A DNA stretch of 64,000 bases from Allodiplogaster sudhausi (taxonomy: Eukaryota > Nematoda > Chromadorea > Rhabditida > Diplogasteridae): assembly GCA_945643635.1 (NCBI GenBank), contig CALZFC010000001.1:6136001-6200000 (forward strand). Reading direction: 5' to 3'. Shown piece after piece: positions 55,301-64,000 of the stretch. Numbering within the stretch: the first letter of the stretch is position 1; every line of letters begins with the position of its first letter. Position numbers and translations under genes: made by a program. A model generated the notes under the pieces. It searched no databases, was not told the origin of the DNA, and saw only the letters and a list, made by a program, of their open reading frames with translations.

Positions 55301-57791
55301 ATTGGGCAAGAGAAATACTGAAAATATAAAATTGCTGAAATAAGTATACGAATTTCAACATGAAATATAAACGATAGTTAATGTACCAATAAAGAGAAAA
55401 CACATTAAATATTTAAATTCGTTGGGAAGAATGGCAGCATCAATTAACAGATGTATCAACTTATGAAGAAAAGAATTAAAAGCAAACCACGCTCGGATGT
55501 CGAAAGAATTTGATCTTGCTGCGCGCGCCGACACGCTGTCTAGTTCCAGCAATCGCAGACAAGAAGGGCTAGCCTGATAATAAAAGAACAACGTTGCATA
55601 TTCAGCATATTTAATAATGTTAATTTTATCACTCATTCGTGAGAAAAGAAGACAAAAGTGCTAACAATAAGGGAATAAAAACTGCAATAGAAACTTGCAA
55701 GAATAACCATTAACAAATCAGCTTTTTCATATCAATAGCGGGATGAATGAGTTAAACTTTTCAATTACTTACTATTAGAAGTTGAGTCTCCAGTTGTTGA
55801 TCGAGAGCACAAAGAGCAGCTTGGCTAACTACGCGGCCCGGGGACTCTCGCTTTCTAACTGAAACAAAAGAGCAGAATCGCTACGCTTACACGTTATAAA
55901 TGTCATATCAAAAAGCGATTCAATATTACAAACATGAAATAAAAAAAGGATAAGTTTTAAGTGTTTGTTAACCCGAGATTTTCTTCCGAAAATTAAACGT
56001 TCCGTTCAAATGATGATTCCGAATATTTTTTTAAACATGGTCGAAAGTGGTACAATGTCACATTTTCTGTTCTCGCATCGCCTCGTCCCTCCTTGCCACC
56101 AAAATGTGACATCCGTTGTCACAATTCTCTTCGGCGGCCGCTTGCGTGTCACATTTTTGGTCACAATTTTGGATGGAACATTAATTGTGCGTCACATTTT
56201 TTTCTGTGTGTAAGTACATATATCTCTTTGTCCGCTTCTCACTCACTCTCTCATTCGGCTTCTTTATCACTTTCGATATCTCACTCGGATTCTTTTTCCC
56301 ACTTTGCATCTCTATTCCTCTGACCTGTTTTTGCTTTGGAGATGCTTTCCCAATGTCCGCTCCTTCGGCCTTTTCTCGCTCCGATTTCAGTCGTGCAATT
56401 GCAGCTTCAAGTGCAGAAATCTTCTTTAGAAGGAGGTCACGCTCTTCCTCGACATCGCGCTCCTGAAAAAATCATTCATTTTACCGTTCGACAATCAGTC
56501 ACTCTCTTCCTCCAAGTACATGACGCATTTCAATGGAGTTTTCTATTCGCTCCATAGGCCGAACGTCCTGCTCCTTTAAAATGGTTCAGGATATGTATTT
56601 TCTCGTCAGTGTCAATCTGTTTTGAGAAACTAATGTTAACTCCGTATTTAGCAGTGTCTAATTTGTCTAGGTTAAGCAGACAAGCCCATTGGACTGCGTC
56701 CTAACCTTTCTAACCTGTTGCTCTTCCGAGTCCTCTGAGACATCGAGATTTGCTTCAAAATCTCTTGCAAGGTTGGCTTCTTCCAGTTGGCGAATTCTCT
56801 GCTCGTCAGCTTGAGGTTGGTCTTCTTCTACTTCTTGTTGTTGCGATCCTTCGTGAAGCTGATCGAACTGCTGAACACTGTCAGTCGGTTCGTCCTCTCT
56901 TCCTTCTCGGAGCGTCTCGTTCAGCACTCGCTCAAGCTCGTTGAGCTTTGTTTTAAAAGCATCCGCGGCGACGCTGATCACTCTTCCATCAGCATAATGA
57001 ATTGTAGGAGGTTCATTGTAATGCGGAGCAATTATATTGAACTCGTTCATGAGATCGGGCACCTCTTGGCGCTGAAGACGTCCGAGAATCTCCTTACCAG
57101 GTTTCCAAGCAATAACTTGAGACAGACGCGAGTGCTCCACTCGCAACTCAGTCATTGCGCTCGTCATAACACTTTTGTCGTTGATAATCCCATTGCATAT
57201 GTTCACTGCGAGTTGGACTTCGGACTTGAAGAGGCATTCGTGCGTGTCACGATTGTCCGTTAGTCGAGACTGTTTCGACTGTAGGTTCATATTGATCTCG
57301 GACTCAATGCTGCGCAAAACTTCTCCCAGTTTCTCACGAACGTCTATCGCAGACAGCAGTTTCCGCTTTGCCTCAGGAACGCCAAGCTTTAGCAGAGCGA
57401 CGAGCGCGTCAACAAGTTGCTCGTACTTTCCTTCTACCATGTTCCATTTTTCGACCTTTTGTAGGACGGTGGTGGCAGAATCGCATGCGACTTGAAGCTT
57501 AGCGTTCGGCGCAATCCTTAGCAGTCTTTGCGCTAAATGGGCAGCGCTTGCAAGATTAGTAACGGCGCTCGCGTACTTGTCGAGATGTAATGGACTGAGG
57601 ACAGCACGGCGCATCTCTTCTGCTTGATCGATCAGAGTATTCAGGTTTTGTGCACGTATATGAGCAACAGTGTCCAGATTAAGCGCATCGCCAACTCTAC
57701 TCATTTGAAACTTCCTGCTGTGATCCTCTCGATCCCAGCTTGCAGCGATTCCTAAACCTTCTCCTTTCCTGCTGTCCATGAGCACGAGCAA
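46391..57791 (-). CDS. B1: B-type family gene with a 9.5-kb transposon in its second intron
   Basis: Exon 1 is 57791-56715 (359 codons; start MLVLMDSRKGEG, alternative ATG at 57779). Exon 2 is 56462-56325 (ERDVEEERDLLLKKISALEA..). Exon 3 is 46525-46391 (VFFRPAPANKRYLERIAELE, QMLGQEFMLVEEKQ; donor GTAAGTG). All are phase 0 and open, with the family motif SRLSQVIAWKPGKEILGRLQ in exon 1. The intron between exons 2 and 3 contains the transposon 46676-56210. Without it, about 260 bp of ordinary intron remains. I did not find the 20-residue last exon downstream, so the 3' end is unresolved. Expression would need splicing across nearly 10 kb. Confidence 0.6.
46690..46920. repeat. Subterminal repeats, left end of the transposon
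   Basis: About ten occurrences of TGTCACAATT or AATTGTGACA-type words, often paired as GTGACxxGxxATGTCACAA palindromes. The matching set at the right end is 56050-56205. Likely transposase-binding sites. Confidence 0.75.
47452..50438 (-). CDS. Accessory gene of the CMC/EnSpm-like element
   Basis: A many-exon gene starts at ATG 50438 (MRLTILLEAGAPEPECLGEE). Well-supported exons: 50438-50202, 50144-49988, 49941-49873, 49819-49712 and 49599-49406 (PFYHRLNQRLLKCSFEKLLV). Further coding-like exons lie near 49361-49294, 49160-48990 (DAFIDSHKGLVECRVRRVRS), 48715-48633, 48484-48308 (IVDDFIASKCASAGDFPRRL), 48172-48071 (FATFEFLLNMLALFEHTDKK), 47880-47771 and 47640-47452 (GDLAHALLSYLACFWLFDLE, ending at a stop). 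The phase between the fifth and sixth exons does not close by eye, so one border is wrong or there is a frameshift. Such elements often carry a second protein of unknown role beside the transposase. No known domain was recognised. Confidence 0.5.
50590..55858 (-). CDS. CMC/EnSpm-like transposase with zinc fingers
   Basis: Ten exons with fully consistent phases: 55858-55773, 55573-55488, 55317-55251, 55006-54901, 54396-54332, 53338-53161, 53094-52520, 52465-52233, 52178-52106 and 52023-50590, giving at least 966 aa. The 5' end with the start codon was not located. N-terminal half: C2H2-type pieces (HTDRKPFRCDICSK; CPADVCEEELPTLAHLKRHC; YHCRFCSSEF) then an acidic linker (EEEDDENDD). Catalytic half: LPIVVYLDDVCPGSG, YATSYGSDHKAYGYKPLLES, GDNLALNQV, CRHCLTNY, GDSPLNGI, DIAHDLYEG (the family's HDLxEG box with a probable catalytic Asp), KTHALLHYAAAIRSLGPVGQ, LQFEQLNAYVKR. 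These are signatures of animal EnSpm-like transposases. The last exon is open and uninterrupted, so the element may be active. Confidence 0.8.
56050..56205. repeat. Subterminal repeats, right end of the transposon
   Basis: Contains ATGTGACATCC, TTGTCACAATTC, GTGTCACATTTTTGG, TCACAATTTTGG and GTGCGTCACAT, inverted relative to the left set. Confidence 0.75.
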
Positions 57792-59017
57792 TGCCGGAGC
57801 ACTGACAATGAGGTAGAAGTTTTCAGCGTAGATTTGTCTAATAGTATGTATGTATGTAAGGGAGTTTTGTAAAAAAAAAAAAGAACAGTAGGGCTCGTTA
57901 CTGCCATTGCAGTTTACATAAAAAAATAATTTTAATACATTAAAACTGAAAATGGAAAAATGGGAAGAAAAAAACTTTTACTAAAATGGGAAGAAACATT
58001 ATTAGCCAACGTTTAGAGCGAACAGTACAATATCGATGCCAGTATGAGAGGGTCGCTCTGCCCGATAGGCCGAAGTACGCAAAGAGAGGGAGAGGCAGAG
58101 AGAGAGAGGCAGGCATTGCGAGAGAGAACGGATGGTGAGACGGGCGTTGGCAGGTTCGATAGGCAATCGAGCTTATCAGCCACTTCTGACAATGAATAAC
58201 AGCACTTTGTAAGCTACGTCTTACCGCCTGAGTGTTAACCCCTAAAGGAACATATACATATGTACAAATGCACCCTTTTTAAGGTAACATCATCAAAAGT
58301 TTCACTTCCATCATGATCTACAGATTTTTTGCATCAAATGTTTAAAGCAAGATACTTGTGCCGTGATCCAGCCAATGTTAGGAGGCATTCACCAGAGCCA
58401 TCAATATCAATACGGTCCTTTCTCCTGTGAATTACGTTTTATAATTTTGCTATACAAAAATTCACTGACCATACATTGTTTTGCCTTAAAATGCATCAAA
58501 ATCTATCATGACCAATGCATGTATGAAAGCACAACTCTTTGCAACTACTTTATTCGCAGCATGATAAGGCAAATAGATAATGAAAAGAAGAGAGAAGATG
58601 AGACGAAAAATTCCTACAGAAGTCGCATCAACAGGGTAGACTGCTTAAGAATAAAGATTTTTACCTCATTTTTTACATGAGTACAGGGTGTCGATAAAGC
58701 TACAAAACATTATGATGTCTGGGTGGGTAGATCGCGTAAAAAGAGAGTGAGGAGAAAATTAATCGTTCAGTTTCTCGATCGAGTTCATCGTTTAAAGATT
58801 TCAATATTGATTTTTCGTCTTTTATTGCGTTATAGGACAAAGTTAATAAGAACATAATCATACAACTAATTTAAAAAAAATTGAAATGTGTTCAACGAAA
58901 ATAATCTGCAGAGAAAAATAAGAATCTAGTGAGTCTACGATAATTTAGAAATAAAGCATTGATGTTACCGCTTTATCCTCTGAATGGTTTTCGGTGATCG
59001 AACATTCTACCCACGAT
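57792..59017. other. 5' flank of B1 and 3' flank of B2
   Basis: No gene is supported. 58020-58190 (GGTTCGATAGGCAATCGAG, AGCCACTTCTG) matches 60730-60965, and 58690-58830 matches 46080-46150 and 61265-61375. These are the B-type unit's own conserved 5' and 3' flanks. Confidence 0.6.
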
Positions 59018-59813
59018 TCAGGCACGTTTGGCTCTGCTGAGAATAGGCTGCGCGCTGTGGGTAGCCAACAGTAGCCTCGCCTAATTAAAGAATTAAAATA
59101 AAGTAAAAATTAAACTATGTCTTATTATTAAATGAGAAAGAGAAGTTGGACACCAAAAAGCATCAACGCCCCCCCCCCCGGATCACATCATGGGACAAGG
59201 AAAGACCATTGCACACTTACCAGACGAATCTGGTCTCGTTGTTCCTCGACTCGTCGCTTCTCTTCAACGAGCATGAACTCTCGCCCCAGCATTTGCTCGA
59301 GCACGGCAATTCGCTGTAGATAAGCTTTGTTGGCGGACGATGACGGACTTGCAACGACCTGAATATAACAGGCTCTCTGTCACTATTCTGATTCTCTCTC
59401 TCTCTTCTTCTTCTTCTCTCTCTCCCAACCTCTCTCTACCTTACTCTGCTTCTCTTTTTCTCTCTCTCTTACCCGTTTTTGCTCCGTTGATGCTTTCCCA
59501 ATGTCCCCTCCTACGGTCTCTCGTTCCCTTCTCAGACGTGCGACTGCAGCTTCAAGTGAAGAAATCTGGTTACGAAGGAGCTCACGCTCTTCCTTGATAG
59601 CACGCTCCTGAATTTGATCCATTTATTATCCCGTTCCACAACCAGTCAGCCTCTGCCGCCTTGCATATAAAATCCCGCCCAGCATTATAGATATGTACGT
59701 AAATTATATGTATGTATATGTATATGTGATACATACATATATTCCAAAAGTGATGGATAACGAATACATATTTCTTACTTTCATCTCAGACATAATCGTT
59801 TCTCAAGTATTTC

Positions 59814-59857
<44 letters not shown>

Positions 59858-60326
59858 CTCTTTGTTTCTTTCTTCCTCTATTTCCTTCTTTCTCTATCTC
59901 TTTCCTACTGACATGCAGCTCTTCCAACTCCTCCGACGCATCGAGATTCGCATCAGAACATCTTGCAAGATTGGCCTCGTCAAGTTGGCCAATTCCATGC
60001 TCGTCATCTTGAGCAGCAATTTCAGGCAGTTCGTTCTCGTTTGCTACTCGGAGCGCCTCGTTCAGCTGACTCTCCAGGTCGTTGAGCATTCTGCTAAAAC
60101 TATCCGCAACGACGCTGATTACTCTTGAGTGAACTGTAGAGCCTCCAGAGAAATGCGGAGCAATACAGTTGAACTCGGCGATGAGATCGGGCAGGTCTTG
60201 CCGCTGAAGACGTTCCAGAATGTCCTTGCCAGGTTTCCCAGAAATAACTCGAGACAGCCTCGAGTGTTCCGCTCGCAACTCTGTCATCACGTTCTCTTGT
60301 TCGCACGTATTCCAGCCGTCGTCCAT
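59018..60326 (-). CDS. B2: B-type family gene with shortened head
   Basis: Exons 60326-59913 (138 codons), 59607-59473 (45), 59358-59221 (46) and 59080-59018 (20 plus TGA) are all phase 0, giving 249 aa. Start MDDGWNTCEQENVMTELRAE. The head begins only about 10 residues before SRLSRVISGKPGKDILERLQ, so the first roughly 200 residues of the family head are missing. The DNA just upstream (AGCCTGCACGACACAATCGG) matches the B3 5' flank near 63697, so an internal deletion joined promoter DNA to mid-exon. Coils: LLRNQISSLEAAVARLRRER and LQRIAVLEQMLGREFMLVEE. Tail ARLLLATHSAQ..AKRA. A (TC)n run is in intron 1 (59818-59850). The gene still reads open and may encode a short variant. Confidence 0.65.
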
Positions 60327-60397
60327 GAGCAACAAGGAATGAGGAGGTAGACGTGGCTCGAGCGAGCCTGCACGACACAATCGGGAATAAGCCGGAC

Positions 60398-60438
<41 letters not shown>

Positions 60439-61638
60439 GAACAGGAGAGAAACAGAGAGTGAGAGAGAGAGAAAGAAATTAACAGATAAAAGCAAATTGA
60501 TCGCATTCAAGACTTACTAATTGTCATGTCCCTCCCTAGTGGACTAGCTAGTTAATAAGTCAGTGAATGCGTTCAACCATTGCATCCATCTTTTTTTATC
60601 TTCAAAGTGGCTTCAGAGAAAAAAGAAAGAAGAAATACGAATGGCAAAGAAGAAGAAGAATGAACGTCATCATAGTTAGTCATTTTGACTAAAAAAAATG
60701 GGAAAGAAAAGATCTTCTTATTAGTAGCCAACTGAGCGCATCATCGGAATGGTTCGCCGCCATATGTGGGAATGTATGAGAGGAGGGGTGAGGGGGTTGG
60801 TCCGCTCGATAGGTCGGGTCACGCGAAGAGAGAGAGAGAGAGAGAGAGTGAAAGAGCGAGAGAGAGAGGGAAAGAGAGGGAGAGGGATCATTGTGTGAGA
60901 GAGACCAGACGACGAGAGAGGATCTGGCTGGTTCGATCGGCAAATTGAGGTTAACAGCCACATTTGAATATCCGCGCCTTCCCTCATTCCATTCATCCTC
61001 AGCCCACCCTCTCCACCCTGACTGGATTTTTTTAGTAACACCAATAAGAATTTTTATTAACATTATGATCTTCAGATTTTTGCGTTAAGCCATTGAAACA
61101 AGATTCTTGTGCACGCGATCAAGGCTATGCTTCGAAGCATTCCCCAGAACTTTCGTGGTTGATGCAAAAATAAATAAATAAATAAATAGAAGGAACTGAT
61201 TATTTTTTATGAGAAGATTATTTTTTCCTTTATGCATAAAGCTTTGGGATCCAAGCAACAAAAATACGACGACATGTTGTTAGATCCGATGGAGGTATTG
61301 AACTCGTAAAAATAAGTGAGAAAACAATTAATCGTTCGGTCGCTCGAATACATTGTTTAAAGATTTGAATATTGATTATGTTTTTGTTTTTGGTTACTTT
61401 ATTTAGTCACATAATAAAATAATTAAAAAAAACTGAAAGTAAAAAAAATAATAAGTACATGAACAAAAAAATTAATAAATTCCAATAAACAACATTGTTC
61501 TTACACTAGTGAATTCATTCAACCAACCACTTTGAGCGATCAAACAATGTTCGTAAGGACATGAGAACACTCGTTGTCAGATTTAAAGAATAAAATGAAA
61601 AGTATGTATATGCATATAGGAACAATCTCCAAGTTAAA
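60327..61638. other. 5' flank of B2 and 3' flank of B3
   Basis: GA microsatellites at 60400-60470 and 60820-60890. 61255-61390 is the B-type 3' flank (GTTAGATCCGATGGAGGTAT.., TTAATCGTTCG..). No gene is supported. Confidence 0.6.
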
Positions 61639-63482
61639 TTAGTTGTCCTTGTTCATGTTCTTGTAGCCAACAATCATTTCTTTTCTGCAAGCAGCGACCA
61701 CGGCGACCTTGACGCGTCCGCCCTTCTCGAATGCGCTGCGGATCTGCTCGCCGAGTGGCCCCTCAGGCAGCCCGAATTCCCCCTCAGATACGTCGCCCGT
61801 CTCCGGGTGCTGGAGCGTGGCGAAGTCGTCGTCGATATCCACGAGCGTGTACTCCTTGCGCTTGACGATAGGGACATCCACGTTGTCTGCGGAGTCGCGG
61901 ATGTCCTCGACTGTCGAGCCGTCGAACATGTCGACTGCGATGAGATGCACCTTGGCGTGGCCTGACGCCTTGACGATCTTGACGATCTTGCATGGACGTC
62001 GCTCAATCATGACGCGATCGTTCTCGCGGAGTGCTGAGCATAGCTTCCGAAAGGTTTCCCCGACGCCAGACTGCGTGGCCACGACTTCGTCGTCGTGTCG
62101 CTTCTCTTCAGTAAGCATGCATTCTCGGCCTAGCGTTTGCTCGAGCTCGGCAATTCGCTCAAGATAACGTTTGTTGGCGACCGTTGAACGAGGAAGGGCC
62201 TGAACGTAACCGGTTTTTTTTCTCTCTCTCTCTCACACACCCTGCTTCTCTATTTCTCTGTCGTTCTGATTCTCTATTTGTCTCTCACCCTGCGTCTCTA
62301 TTTCTCTCTCACTCTATCTGTCTCTTTAACTTGTTTTTGCTCCGGAGATGCTTTCCCAATGTCCTCTCGCTATTCCGCAATTTCTTAGTTTGTTAAAAAG
62401 TATTTTCTAAAGAATTTTGTCTCGCTTTCTCTCTCTCTCTCTCTGATTCTGTCTCGCTCTATTTCTTATTCTCTTTTTTTTCAAACCTGTTTCAATAAGA
62501 GAGACGGCACCAGCTCAACTTCTTCGTGACTCTGCTCAAGCTGCCGAGCGAGTTCAGCCGGTTCGTCCTCGTTTACTTCTTGGAGCGCCTCGCTCAGCTG
62601 ACGCTCCAGCACGTTGAGCATTGTTTTAAAGGTGTAAGCATGGACGGTCATTCCTCCCACATATTTAACCGGCATGTCTGGTCTATACCACGGCTCAATA
62701 TTGTTGAAATCAGCGATGAGATCGGGCAGCTCTTTCCGCTGAAGTCGTTGCAGAGTCTCCTTGCCGGGTTTTCCGGCAATGATCTGAGACAGACACGAGT
62801 GCTCCGCGCGCAACTCGTTCATTGCCATCTCCACTAGATTTTTGTCTTTCACCATCTCAAAACACATGTTTTGCGCATGGTCGACTTCGGAATCGAAAAG
62901 GAACTGGTCCCTGTGGCGACCAGTTTTGAAGTCGTTCTTGATGCAGGGCTCAAAGATGAGCCCACTAACTTCGCCCAGTTTCTCACGACATTCGATGGCT
63001 GTCAACAGTTTGAGCTTCTGCTGATGAATGCGAAAGTCTCGCAGAGAGGCGAGTGTGTCGAGAAGTTCTTCGAACCTTTTCTCGGCCATCTTCCTTTTCT
63101 CGATCTTTTGCAGGAAGGCGGCGGCAGCGTCGGCGGCAGTTTGAAGCCGCTCGTGCGGTGCAAACCTCAGCAGTTTTCGCGCCGACTTTGCGGCCCTTTC
63201 GAGTTCGGCCAGGATGCACGCGTAGTTGTCGGGATGGAATGGAGTGCGCTCTGCACGGCGCAGCTTTTCCGCGTGCTCGAGCAGCGTCTCCAATTGATCT
63301 GCACGGAAACGAGCGTCTTCGTCCAGCTGATGGGCGTTGCGAAGTTTCTGGTCGGCGATCACGTAAGTCGCACGGTAGATCGATGGTGTGAATGTTGGTC
63401 GCCCGACCGCGCCAGCTTCTCTCGCGTAGTTGAAGCCGCTGTACTCCATATCATCATCATCATCGTAATCATCGTCGGACAT
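61639..63482 (-). CDS. B3: B-type family head fused to an eIF5A-like domain
   Basis: Exon 1 is 63482-62487 (332 codons): acidic start MSDDDYDDDDDMEYSG, then the helical head with HPDNYACILAELERAAKS, CLSQIIAGKPGKETLQRLQR and LPDLIADFNNIE. The donor is CAG/GTTTGA. The next open exon is 62199-61639 after GTTCAG, phase 0, so the join is in frame and gives 518 aa. It begins with the normal family exon-3 coil (ANKRYLERIAELEQTLGREC) but then continues into eIF5A: LCSALREND, RRPCKIV, GHAKVHLIAVDMFDG, NVDVPIVKRKEYTLVDIDDD, LPEGPLGEQI. eIF5A is a ribosome-bound elongation/termination factor needing hypusine on a loop lysine. Here the loop between CKIV and GHAK is four residues shorter and lacks the STSKTGKH motif. 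Exon 2 survives only as a remnant near 62330-62380. The tail exon is absent. Confidence 0.75.
62210..62480. repeat. TC-rich intron of B3 with exon-2 remnant
   Basis: The minus strand still shows EDIGKASPEQKQ (about 62332-62368), identical in character to the end of exon 2 in B1 and B2. The coil in front of it is gone and a TAG lies just upstream in frame. Confidence 0.6.
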
Positions 63483-64000
63483 CTGTTAAAAAGAGCCAAT
63501 ATTTACATGTTGTATATATTAAAGGAGTGTTAAATGGCCACGCGTCGAATTGGTTTTCATAAAGAACGCGCGCACTGTCGCGCCTCATGCATAAAGTAAC
63601 AATGAATTAAGATTAATGATCTAAAGCAAGTAGGGCATGGCTTTCCTTGGATAAAAGGAGCACAAAGAATGGCAGTTGTGGAAGTGGCTCTCGCGAGCCT
63701 GCACGATACAATTGGTAATAATGTGACCCGGACGGAGAGTTGGTGGAGTAGCGTTTACTCTCATTAGCGCCCTCTACCGTCTAAGCGAGTGCCGAGAAGA
63801 GGTGCAACCACGAATTAGCACTCGTCATTGCACCCTATCAACACTCTCTTCAATCATTTAAGACTCATTTCCAGATGCTCGAGCATGAAATGAACACTAA
63901 ATTTAACCGCATTTTTTTCTATTTGTTTCTAGCGTATTGTACACAAGTTAATCCTTGAAATTTTTTACATCGAGAGCGAGAGAGAGAGCGCGCGAGAGAG
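63483..64000. other. 5' flank of B3
   Basis: 63690-63800 (GCGAGCCTGCACGATACAATTG.., AGCGCCCTCTACCGTCTAAG) is shared with the B2 upstream region. The window ends in a GA repeat. No further gene is seen. Confidence 0.55.

Larger units (their letters stand above)
46676..56210 (-). mobile_element. CMC/EnSpm-like DNA transposon, apparently complete
   Basis: The ends CACACAGAAAA.. and ..TTTTCTGTGTG are inverted, with TA on each side (46674-46675, 56211-56212). Subterminal regions hold many copies of ATGTCACAATT/AATTGTGACAT. Inside are a ten-exon transposase gene (50590-55858) and an accessory gene (about 47452-50438), both on the minus strand. Transposase motifs point to the animal CACTA/EnSpm-like branch. 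The element sits in an intron of B1 in the gene's own orientation. Superfamily is inferred from motifs, not from a search. Confidence 0.8.

Noticed and set aside
60938..60965. tRNA T-arm-like word GGTTCGATCGGC
   Set aside because: No acceptor stem, anticodon arm or D-arm could be placed around it; the same word occurs at 58150 in the shared B-type flank.
62871..63533. 220-codon plus-strand open frame
   Set aside because: It lies antisense to the B3 head exon, which has the family motifs and splice borders. This is a mirror of a codon-biased exon.

Overview
The window looks like repeat-rich nematode DNA. Three things support this. (1) There is a transthyretin-like (TTL) secreted protein gene, a nematode-specific family (22954-23628). 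(2) There is a nematode-style seven-transmembrane chemoreceptor gene (42207-44449). (3) Three exact copies of the 22-nt nematode spliced leader SL1 are present, all inside mobile elements. SL1 itself suggests a chromadorean rather than Trichinella-like lineage. The species is not identified. All genes have short introns with GT..AG borders and T-rich TTTCAG-type acceptors. Gene models below were built by eye from splice borders and reading-frame phase.

The backbone is a degenerating tandem array of one gene family, nearly all on the minus strand. I do not recognise the family. I name its copies A1-A9 (49-40663) and B1-B3 (46391-63482). The ancestral gene has four phase-0 exons: a long alpha-helical head exon (about 800-1080 nt), two short coiled-coil exons (about 150 and 135 nt), and a tiny last exon encoding a conserved basic tail that ends AKRA-stop. 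A4, A7, B1 and B2 read open. A4 has a complete four-exon model. A1, A2, A5, A6, A8 and A9 carry stops, frameshifts, exon losses or insertions. B3 has lost its normal tail and is fused in frame to an eIF5A-like domain that lacks the hypusine loop.

Other genes lie between the copies: a secreted PEBP-family gene (1605-2732), an unrecognised gene with an in-frame TGA (3324-4571), the TTL gene, the chemoreceptor, and remnants of a plus-strand coiled-coil family (9290, 17640 and 21197 regions).

Mobile elements make up roughly a third of the window. (a) A BEL/Pao LTR element with a phlebovirus-like envelope lies at 26859-34266. It is young by LTR identity but internally deleted and frameshifted, and SL1 is inside each LTR. 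(b) A 9.5-kb CMC/EnSpm-like DNA transposon lies at 46676-56210. It has an apparently intact multi-exon transposase and an accessory gene, and it sits in an intron of B1. (c) A Tc1/mariner-type foldback element at 15735-16867 has about 450-bp inverted repeats and carries SL1 in its centre. (d) A foldback element with tandem-repeat arms at 37841-38750 splits an exon of A8. (e) Several small MITE-like or GC-rich insertions are also present.

No tRNA, rRNA or CRISPR array was found.
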